Shown piece by piece: positions 55,929 to 64,000 of a DNA stretch of 64,000 nt. Made by a program: the position numbers and the translations under genes. The notes beneath the pieces are model-generated. The model saw only the letters and a list, made by a program, of their open reading frames with translations. It had not been told where the DNA came from and made no database searches. Where the stretch lies: NCBI GenBank assembly GCA_021234155.1, contig JAJEKV010000169.1, forward strand, positions 293,344 to 357,343, given 5' to 3'. Numbering within the stretch: position 1 is the first letter of the stretch; every line of letters starts with the position of its first letter. The stretch comes from Isoetes taiwanensis (taxonomy: Eukaryota; Streptophyta; Lycopodiopsida; Isoetales; Isoetaceae).

Positions 55929-58900
55929 TTACATTTTTCTCTTCCTCTTTTTCGTGCTACTTTGAAGAAACTCGTCAATCGTAGCTTTCAATTGTACATC
56001 AGGAATAAGCATATCTGGAGTAAGAAGAGAACGATTGAAGGGATCTGTTTGATCACTTAAAAGGTGCCTTTGGATAGTTCTTCTATCAATAGTTGCCTTC
56101 GAAGATGGCAAGATAACAGGATCCATCATCAAAGTGCATTGTATTGGATCAAGAAACTCATCTGGTATTTCTCCTAACATGGCCTCTTCAACAAGAGCTT
56201 CATCTGCAGCGGTGGTGACCTTTCCTCCAAGATCTTCAAACCTGTTTATAGATAAGTTTCCATGTCCTTTGCTCCTTAGCAACATAATTGCCTTTGAAAT
56301 CAATTCATCCCTATATGACATATTGTCGATACAAATGGCCTTTGCAAAGGTTCCATGTCTATCCCCACGTGCAATGTTTACATAGACTTGTGCAACTTGA
56401 ACCAGTAATGCTTGTGGGTTAAATCCGCATTCCTTTGGTTGTTTTATGTTCAATTCTTCACCCTTGCAAACAAGTTGCAACAGAAAGTAATTGAGCATAG
56501 AAGCAACCTTTCCTACCATTTCTGGGAGGAGCAAGGAAGAAGTTATTTCCAATGTGGTATAGCATAGCATCTTAACACATTGATTAGCCCATGTCATGTA
56601 AGTCCTTGCATCCTGTTTAACTTGCTTAGCTTGCTTAACTATCTGCACCGTTCCCTCTATTTGAAGAACTTCCACTTCTTTTAACATTCGTATATGTTGG
56701 AAGCTTGTATCCAATAAAAAAGTAATGTCATTGATGAGCAGATTCAAAAATTTCAAATAAAATTTATTTTCCTCCCTAAGCGCAAAGCTCTTCCATGTCT
56801 CTTGATGGCTAGGCATTGTCCACAAATACTTTAGCAACTCACAAATTTCATGTTTAATGACGTATTTGTCATTTCCATTTCCTGCACATTCGATGTCAAC
56901 ATACAACCTTAGAAGATTGGGAACAAGAAGGCACCTTGCTAGATGATGTTCTCCAAGCATTGAACTTGCTAATCTTGGATTACTGATTTCTAATAGCATC
57001 CAAGCATTAAGGACTTTAACCATTTTCGCCCTCAGGTACGGATTTTTCACATAGCGAGGACTCCAAATAAACATCACAATGAAACTCATGGAATTATTGG
57101 GCATGATTCTATCCATGGCATTCGGAACACTTGCAATAAATGTAAGGAAATCCATTGCATCTTCAATAAAATGTTCTGGAATAGAAGCGAACTGCATTGG
57201 GCAACTTGCCGGAAGGGTGTCTCGGAATCCACCAAAGGGAGACACAAACCACTCAAACATCAACTCATAATAGGTCATTCCTAGCCTCAATATACCTGTA
57301 TCCTTTAGCTGCGCTTCATAGCAATACTTATCTAACATCATTTTCTCTATAGTGGCCTCTGATTTCAAAATTGCTTCCTTCAATTCATGGAATTGTCCAA
57401 ACTCCCTTAATGCTTTAAGCTTATTTAAAGAATCCTTCGAGCGTATAATTTTTCGTTCAAGTTCCTTGAGCTCATACAATGCTTGAAGAAGGCCTAAATG
57501 AAGCACCCGTGCAGCAAGAAAGAAACATTCACAATCAAGTGAATAAGTAGAAGATGTAGGTAAAGCTTCATAGAAACCAAATAAGGCATCATATTCTGAA
57601 GAATGAAGAGGGGATGAATCTTTTGATTGGAGTCCATAGATTTTATCTTGCTCATACCATAGCTGATCTTGCTGATCTTGCGCGAACCCTTCTTTGTTAT
57701 ACATTTGAACGCAATGCTTGTCAACCCATTCAGCTCGCTCCTCAGAGGTTGCACGAATGGCTGTTAAGTTTGTAAAATTAACACGTCCATTGCTTAACAC
57801 ATAATTGAGGTCACCTATAACCTTTTTGAAACCTGGTCGCCTCGAAAACGTTTTGCATAACTTGAGCATGACAACACTCAAAGTAACAAACATTCCTGTG
57901 CTTGCATTTTTTGAAAAATCTACCCTTGTGTGCGCCCGAGATGCATTCTTCTCAACAATGTCAGCTAGTAATTCCAAAACATGCTCTCGAGTTTGTGGAT
58001 TATCCAGCAAAGCTAGCAAGACTTTATGCAAACCATTGTATATCTGATGCATGGTGGTCTGTATAGTACTCTTAGATGGCATATCCTCACCATAAGTTGA
58101 AGCATCTGAATTTGGAATGACATTGATGCGAAAAAATGCACCTAAAAATGTTGAATTTTCTAACTCCCTTCCATTGACATGGTTTCCCTTTGGATGCCAT
58201 GTTGAGTGACGTACAAGCGTCTTTGCAGCCAATGGACACGATGAAACCAACATTTCCAAAGCAGCAAGTGGCTTTTGGAATTGGTGAAAGAAGGGAATAA
58301 TGCACACAAGATCCCTCAAATCTTGAAAGAATGTGTCTAAGGTTCTCCTATCAAGATGATTGAACATGTGATCCAGAAATTCAGGAGGAATAACTGCGTC
58401 TTGAAACCCTGGATCTGCTGTGTTTAGAACTACATGCAGTAGAGATGGATGTTCATACTGGGAAAACAATCCAGGATCGCGAAAAATCTGTTCTGCACAT
58501 ATCACTGTCAATTCCTTAGCCTCCCTAAAGAGCTCCAATATTTCAATCCTCATCTTCTTCACATTTTGCGACTCCAATGCACACCTGTAGTGCTCTTCTA
58601 CTGCACGTTTATAACATGCAACTACATACTCCAAAGGTTTATCAAACTTGGAACAAAATTTAAACCTTTCTATCAACACTCTATCTAGCAAATCCGTAGT
58701 GATAAGAAGAGGGCGACCTTCTGCATTCAACTGATATGCTAGGTCTTCTAGATAGACTAAATTCTGCTCATATAAAGATGAAGGCATAAGTGTCACCTGA
58801 AAAATCCTACGTGATACCAAGTCCACCGTCTCCTCTATTGTCATCTGCATTCTCTTCACTGATCTGTAGAATCGGCATCTGAGGTCTGTATATAAGGGAA

Positions 58901-58982
58901 AAAAAAGGCTTCCTAAACCTTTTTTCCCAATCTCCCATTTGCGATAAAGGCATTTTGCGATTTGGGACATGAACCATGGCAT
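55929..58982 (-). CDS. UFD2: UFD2/PUB1-type ubiquitin conjugation factor E4 (U-box), up to 1017 aa
   Basis: E4 enzymes extend ubiquitin chains on pre-ubiquitinated substrates and work with the Cdc48/p97 system in protein degradation. Most of the protein is the Ufd2P core: an early block VSRRIFQVTL, then PLAALEMLVSSCPLAAKTLV, 'ENSTFLGAFFRINVIP', 'LELLADIVEKNASRAH', 'TGMFVTLSVVMLKLC', and the central FVIMFIWSPRYVKNPYLRAK. The U-box is at about residues 939-1007 (IPDEFLDPIQCTLMMDPVIL, PSS, TDPFNRSLLT), ending in a lysine/arginine tail. Length fits plant PUB1 (about 1040). The first 44 residues are atypical; Met45 (58850, MQMTIEETVD) is the more likely start. There is no intron or break in 3.05 kb, so either the gene is naturally intronless or it is a retrogene. 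No poly(A) remnant was seen after the stop. Confidence 0.93.
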   Translation of the reverse strand: MPWFMSQIAKCLYRKWEIGKKGLGSLFFPLYTDLRCRFYRSVKRMQMTIEETVDLVSRRIFQVTLMPSSLYEQNLVYLEDLAYQLNAEGRPLLITTDLLDRVLIERFKFCSKFDKPLEYVVACYKRAVEEHYRCALESQNVKKMRIEILELFREAKELTVICAEQIFRDPGLFSQYEHPSLLHVVLNTADPGFQDAVIPPEFLDHMFNHLDRRTLDTFFQDLRDLVCIIPFFHQFQKPLAALEMLVSSCPLAAKTLVRHSTWHPKGNHVNGRELENSTFLGAFFRINVIPNSDASTYGEDMPSKSTIQTTMHQIYNGLHKVLLALLDNPQTREHVLELLADIVEKNASRAHTRVDFSKNASTGMFVTLSVVMLKLCKTFSRRPGFKKVIGDLNYVLSNGRVNFTNLTAIRATSEERAEWVDKHCVQMYNKEGFAQDQQDQLWYEQDKIYGLQSKDSSPLHSSEYDALFGFYEALPTSSTYSLDCECFFLAARVLHLGLLQALYELKELERKIIRSKDSLNKLKALREFGQFHELKEAILKSEATIEKMMLDKYCYEAQLKDTGILRLGMTYYELMFEWFVSPFGGFRDTLPASCPMQFASIPEHFIEDAMDFLTFIASVPNAMDRIMPNNSMSFIVMFIWSPRYVKNPYLRAKMVKVLNAWMLLEISNPRLASSMLGEHHLARCLLVPNLLRLYVDIECAGNGNDKYVIKHEICELLKYLWTMPSHQETWKSFALREENKFYLKFLNLLINDITFLLDTSFQHIRMLKEVEVLQIEGTVQIVKQAKQVKQDARTYMTWANQCVKMLCYTTLEITSSLLLPEMVGKVASMLNYFLLQLVCKGEELNIKQPKECGFNPQALLVQVAQVYVNIARGDRHGTFAKAICIDNMSYRDELISKAIMLLRSKGHGNLSINRFEDLGGKVTTAADEALVEEAMLGEIPDEFLDPIQCTLMMDPVILPSSKATIDRRTIQRHLLSDQTDPFNRSLLTPDMLIPDVQLKATIDEFLQSSTKKRKRKM

Positions 58983-59039
58983 TTTGTTCAGCGTGTAGAA
59001 CTATTATTATATTTAGCAGTTTGGGTTGTCGGTAAAGGT

Positions 59040-59140
59040 CAACCCCGGATGTTCCCACTAACAGACGTATGCTCGTGTTGAAATGTGGGAATATACTGGG
59101 TATATGCCCCGATGTTCCCACTAACCGACCTAAACCTAAA
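59040..59140. repeat. Duplicated GATGTTCCCACTAAC motif upstream of the U-box gene
   Basis: CGGATGTTCCCACTAACAGA (about 59047) and CGATGTTCCCACTAACCGA (about 59111) repeat 64 bases apart, within 200 bases upstream of the U-box start codons. A promoter-element role is possible but unproven. Confidence 0.45.
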
Positions 59141-59483
59141 CCTGCTGTTGCAAGTCAATATTCTTATGGAGGTCAAGATCTCTGTTCCTTGTTCCATTTC
59201 CTTCTTTTTATCCAATGTCCATGGCAAGTTTCGCATCTTAAGGCTATCGTCCTATATACATCTCTCATATGCCTTCAATTTTGTATCGTTAACGCAGCTA
59301 TGAGTGTCCAGTATATACAGCTTTATTGTTTTGCATGATGGGCTTATGACCCTGATCTGCCTTCTGAAGGTCATTTTATGCATGTTCTTTATTATTGCAG
59401 AGCAAAATTAAGTTAATGGATGGTGATGCGAGCAACGGGCGAGCATGACTTTGTGCTAGGGAACCCAAGGGTAGGAGACGATT

Positions 59484-59565
59484 TCCGGGGGGAAACTGGC
59501 AGGCGGCGCTGCCGAGAGGGGCGTTAGTCCCGAGCAGCGCCACAGCCTGCCAGTTTCCCGCTGGA
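59484..59565. repeat. GC-rich hairpin element (about 82 bp)
   Basis: TCCGGGGGGAAACTGGCAGG then CGGCGCTGC (59484-59512) pairs with GCAGCGCCACAGCCTGCCAG then TTTCCCGCTGGA (59534-59565), leaving a short loop around GGGGCGTTAGTCCC. Two or three mismatches or bulges. Confidence 0.8.
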
Positions 59566-60023
59566 AACTGTCGATGACCCGTAGGTTACCGCACGTGATC
59601 CACCGGTAGGTGGGAATTTCGTTCGATGGTTTTCCCATGTTCTTCACTGATTTTGTTCGGTTTCAACTCGCCAGGCTCAGATCTTAGTAGAATCTAAGTT
59701 CGATTTTGTTTGGTTTCAGCTCACGAAAACTTAAAACTAAGAAAATGAAAACATCGCTGAAAACTTAGAAAATGAAGAGACGCAAGAGCTAAAACTTAAA
59801 AAACGACAAGAAGGAATGGCAGAGCAGAATAATGCCTAAAATTTTAAGCAGATGTGGTGTTAAACCCATTTCCCTTGTTTCAAGCCTTAAAACGGTGAAA
59901 CCACGAAGATTTGGCTAGTTTGTATTATCAGCCCCTCCCCCCCTTTGTATTATCCTAGCCTAGACACCTATAGTACTATCAGGCCCCCCTTTGGTACTTC
60001 GGCCCTCCCCTTGGAAGAATCAG
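59566..60023. other. No gene; short diverged duplication
   Basis: GATTTTGTTCGGTTTCAACTC (about 59649) and GATTTTGTTTGGTTTCAGCTC (about 59702) repeat. Nothing else recognised. Confidence 0.4.
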
Positions 60024-61356
60024 GGAATGGCTCGAATACTTTTACCCTTGATTCGGTGATCCCGGAGATAAATTCTGAGGCCTCAGGGATCCGGGTCTCC
60101 CTCGGCGGTCCGTTCGGGACCCGGATTAGGTCTGACGGGCGCCCGCGTCGGCCCAGACCATCCCCGCCAAAAACCCCGTGCAATGCGTCGTCGCCTCGAG
60201 ATCCCCTCCGGGATCATCCACCTTGATCCCCTCCTCCGGGATCCCCGATTGGCCCGGCTGTTAGCCGGAGGGCGATATCCCGTAGGAGTGATCCCTCCCT
60301 CAGGGATCCGGCACCCGGGCAGGGATCCCCTCCTCAGGGATCACCCGTGGTGGCTGTTAACGGCGATATCCGCCGAGTTGATCCCTCTCCTCAGGGATCC
60401 GGCACCGGGCGGATCCCCTCAGGGATCACCCGGCCGTGGTGTGCTGGGGCCGATATCCTTGGTGATCCCCTCCTCGGGATCCCGGGCACCGGACGGATCC
60501 CTCCTCGGGATCAGCGTGGTGATAACTTGGCCGGACCCTATCCGTAGAGTCACCGGCCGTGGCTGATAAGGCGGACCCTATCGCCGAGGTGATCCCCTCC
60601 TCAGGGATCACCCAGCGTGGTAGATAACCCGGGCGCTATCCGTAGGGTGATCCCCTCGCGAGTGATCCCTCCTCGGGATCACCTGGGATAAACGTCGCGA
60701 TTATCGGCCGCGAAGGTAATCCCTCGGGTCTGCGGGGATCGGGAGGAGGATCACCTGGCCGGATAGCGTCGCGGTTATCAACCATGGGGGTGATCCGGAG
60801 GAGGGGATCACACCTGGTGATAGATCGCCGTTTATCGATGGCCGGATGATCGGGAGGAGGATCAGCGTCCGGGAGTGCCAGGGATCAGGAAGAGGGATCA
60901 CCTCGGCCCGGATATCGTCCGTCGTTCAAGCCAGCAGGTGATCCGGGAGGAGGATCCGCGTCCGGAGGTCGCGGGAACACCTCGGCGGATATCGTCCGTC
61001 GTTAACGGCCGCAATAGGGTGATCCGGAGGAGGATCCACGCGTCGAAGTCGCAGGGAAGATCGGAGGAGGATCACCTCGGCGGATATCGTCCGTTAACGA
61101 CGCCCCGGCCTTTCGGCGGCAAGTGGGGATCCCGGAGGAGGGATCGCGTGGATGATCCCAGGCGGGGATCTCCTCGAGGCTTGGGCCGGCGCGATTGCAC
61201 GGGGTTTGGGCCGGCGGGGATGGTGCAGGCGGCGTGGCGTCTGCCGTCTCTCGGCAGGGTCTCCCGAACGGACCCGTCGAGGAACCGGGATCCGGAGGCC
61301 GATAAATTTATCTCGGGATCACCCCAATCAAGGGTAAAAGTATCCTGAGCCAGAAT
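60024..61356. mobile_element. GATCC-rich foldback element with about 100-bp terminal inverted repeats
   Basis: The left end (AATGGCTCGAATACTTTTACCC, TTGATTCGGTGATCCCGG, AGATAAATT, ...GTCCGTTCGGGA, 60025-60120) is the reverse complement, with some indels, of the right end (TCCCGAACGGACCC..., AATTTATCTCGGGATCACC, AATCAAGGGTAAAAGTATCC, 61260-61356). The interior is an array of GATCCCCTCCTCGGGATCACC-type units in the left half and their complement (GGATCCGGAGGAGGATCACC-type) in the right half, so the whole 1.33 kb is a giant imperfect palindrome centred near 60.7 kb. There is no coding capacity; apparent frames are Pro/Arg/Gly-rich repeats. A half-copy lies at 40.56-41.34 kb. Confidence 0.8.
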
Positions 61357-64000
61357 GCGGCCCCCCTCTTCTACATCGTCGAATGGGTAGGTTGATTAGC
61401 CGAATGATTTTTTGTCAAAACTGTTTAATTAGAATAAAATTGGATAGTAGGTCGATTAGGTATGTTGTGGACAAACCTGCACTTGGCCAAGCGGTCGAAG
61501 CGGTCTTGGATGCATGGAAGGTCTTTGATGCATGGAAGGGTCGGCTTCCACCACGATCCAGTCATCTGAGATGATTTTTTTTTGGAAAAAAAATTTTAGG
61601 TTGGTTCTAGAGTGATATAAAGCTCTGCAACTTGGATTTCGGACTTCATTATGTAACTGACCTCTGTGTCTAGTGGATGACTTACTCCAATATAAGGTAA
61701 ATGGTAATTTGTTTTAGTCTGCACCAGTATACATGACCCTATTCACCTGATCAGACTTTAGAGGATATGTTGTGTTCCCTTAAAGCTTACATATATGGAC
61801 ACTCTTAGCCTGTTTTAAGCCTGACCATTTACTGGTGGCAAACTGGGTTTTACTAGTATGCAGGCCTGATAATGAGCATATTTATTTGGTCCCTTGTGCC
61901 TGAGACCTACACATAGAATTCGACACAACTTGAGCCATTTCTTATTGCATCCCTTCTCACTATACTTGTGACATTCAACAGACTAAGGGTCTTCATGCAG
62001 CCATATAAGGGATTGGACCACCAGGCAATTATGCAACCTTTGTTTTCTTAGCTTTGGTATAAATAATTAATTGTTTTTTGATCTTCTCAAATTTACTTCC
62101 AGCTTGGCATTGGCCAAGATATGGCAACCATGGAACAGAGGTTCCATTATACCTTGGACCTTGGGGTCACTTGGAGTGTTGACCCATTCACATAAACATT
62201 TTTTAATAATATAGCAGCCCTCATTAAGATGGTTTTTAGAGAGATGGATCGGGGTAACCTTTTCTTGGTTCGATATGGTCCCTGATGATGTTTTAGGGTC
62301 TACTACATATAAGAGACCCTAGAACAAGGTTTACGGGACAAGGTTTGTTACATTACCCCATTATCCTTTATAATAAATATACCTTGTAGAACACATACTA
62401 TTTTAAGTTGAAATATATGTGGATGAAATGTGGAAAACTAAATACATAAAGCGGATACTCACGAGTTAATGTGGGATGCTTAACATTAATAACATGGTTT
62501 TGAGCGGGAAGAAAGCTAATCTAGTATTAATGGAGAATAAGCCCTAAAAAAGTGGACGGGCTAGTGCTGTGTTAAACTTTGGTCCTCCGTTCTGTGACTT
62601 CTAGCAACAGTATGGGACCTAAAAGGGGTCCAGCGGACCGCTTGGAGCAAAAAAAAAACGTAAGAGCAAAGGGCCTCACGCTTGTGCAAAGAAAGGCCGT
62701 CTCCCCTGGGCAAGCCGAAAATCTTCAAGCCCAACATCTTCAAAAGATGTCTGATTAGAAATGCTACTATGCGGGCAGCGGGCTTGGATAATAATGAACC
62801 AGTTTACAACAACCCAGCTGTGGCTAACCTTGATCCGGATCTGGAGGCTTATGATAACCCTGGAGACGAACAAAATGAGGTTAATGTGTTTTTCAGTTGT
62901 TGAATCATTTGTAGGAGGCTAAATATTATTTCCTTCAAAGGTATTTTCCTTCAAATCATGATTCATGCATGCCAACAAATGGCCGGGACTTATACATCAT
63001 CTTTCTTTGAGCTTAAATAGGGTTTGATTGTGACTATGGCTACATAAGATCAATGTAACATGGTCTATATTCTTAAACATTTAATGTCTTTAGATACTCA
63101 CGAATTAAGCGATCGCCAGCCTGATTAAATTAATTTATGCAAAAGGTTGGATACAAGCGGTTTTCGGATCTATATCTATTAACTTTATGGACGAAACATC
63201 TTGCTTTTCATTGACACCTTTGGAGAAATCGACTGTGATATAAGTTTATGATCAAATATGAACACATTGCATGGCTGATATTATCCCGGCACATAAACCG
63301 ATCTACTCAAAGACTCTTATAGTATGTGTCTTTCTTTAAAGGATTCTACTTTGTTCACAACGCTTTATCCTAGAAATACGAGGTTGATATCTCGATCTCT
63401 GCATGGCAAATGATTATGTATTGTCATGTTGCTTAAACATAAAGGAAACGGATAATAACGGGGTTTGTTTTTGCTTACGGCGGCTGCTTCATACTTACCC
63501 TTATCGGGCTAACGTGTGATTGATTTGGTTGCGGGGTAACCACGACAAACCTACCTTTGTTGTTTTTTTAGCTTAGCAAAATGGTGGAATTTTTCAAATA
63601 TGGGGCAGATCGGATAGTCTGAAACCTTGAAACTCTACACGTTATTATGATGATTACTTAAATCTCTTTACGGTGAGACGTTTTTGAAATGGTGAGTACT
63701 TGAAAATACAACATTCTGAGGCTTTTCTACACGGTATATTATCTTTATCTTGGCGGAACATCTAGATATTTTTCTATATCTCTTGGAACTTTGGTTTGTA
63801 TCAAAATATAAAAATAAAAAGCTAAAAACAATGTTGAAAACATGGTCTTAAAATTTAATAGATCATTGCGATTATATCCGTGGATGTTCACATTATCTTT
63901 TAGTCTCATGTTTCTTGCTCCATTCTTGAATTGACCTTTGTCATTGAGAAACATGTACTAGTCACTTTCACTGCTGATTTAGCATGGTTCGTTCATGACT
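61357..64000. other. 2.6 kb without a supported gene
   Basis: Mostly AT-rich DNA. A plus-strand segment at 62612-62903 holds overlapping short frames. One gives MGPKRGPADRLEQKK, and another, after the A-run at 62648, gives a lysine-rich KSKGPHACAKKGRLPW stretch. The 73-codon frame (62682-62903) ends in EPVYNNPAVANLDPDLEAYD. These could be a frameshifted small gene or element N-terminus; I do not recognise it. Confidence 0.3.

Noticed and set aside
59130-59150. Telomere-like CCTAAACCTAAACCTG
   Set aside because: Only two and a half imperfect units; no array.
60024-61356. Pro/Arg/Gly-rich frames up to 157 codons
   Set aside because: They are translations of the GC-rich repeat units, open in several frames on both strands.

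Overview
The window looks like nuclear DNA from a land plant with a large, transposon-rich genome. I lean towards a seed-free vascular plant such as a fern. The reasons are a long uninterrupted PLS-type pentatricopeptide repeat (PPR) gene, a plant-type UFD2/PUB1 ubiquitin ligase, nested plant retroelements, and several endonuclease-lacking Penelope-like elements (PLEs), which are unusual in flowering plants. The lineage is an inference. No species marker is visible, and there are no rRNA, tRNA or organelle genes.

Layout. 0-6 kb is a badly decayed Ty3/gypsy chromovirus (gag, RT, RNase H, integrase, chromodomain) with LTR/PBS-like and polypurine-tract signals at its right side. 7.4-8.3 kb is a LINE relic. 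9.42-12.09 kb is a non-coding DNA transposon with perfect CACTA-type terminal repeats flanked by TTAA. 12.5-36.7 kb is a nest of retroelements of three kinds. The first is a PLE family with four recognisable copies. The second, 'LINE-A', has a poly(A) tail. The third, 'LINE-T', has a conserved 3' UTR and ends in pentamer microsatellites such as (TATTC)n. LINE-A and LINE-T copies have inserted into the PLEs, one of them creating a 424-codon PLE/LINE chimeric frame.

The right half holds the better gene candidates: a multi-exon gene of unknown function on the minus strand (38.7-40.1 kb), an apparently intact 974-codon PPR gene (42.0-44.9 kb), a most unusual frame joining an unknown 228-codon domain to a divergent histone H3 across one in-frame TAG (49.6-50.8 kb), and a 1017-codon UFD2-type U-box gene on the minus strand (55.9-59.0 kb). 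Between and beyond them lie a LINE-A relic (51.0-52.2 kb), two perfect-stem hairpin elements (53.8 and 59.5 kb), and a 1.3 kb GC-rich foldback element made of GATCC-rich repeats (60.0-61.4 kb) with a half-copy at 40.6-41.3 kb.

The genes do not form a pathway. The PPR protein would act on organelle RNA, the U-box protein in ubiquitin chain elongation, and the H3-like product, if made, in chromatin. The most interesting items are the H3 fusion frame, the PLE family with an RGG-rich segment, and the foldback element family.
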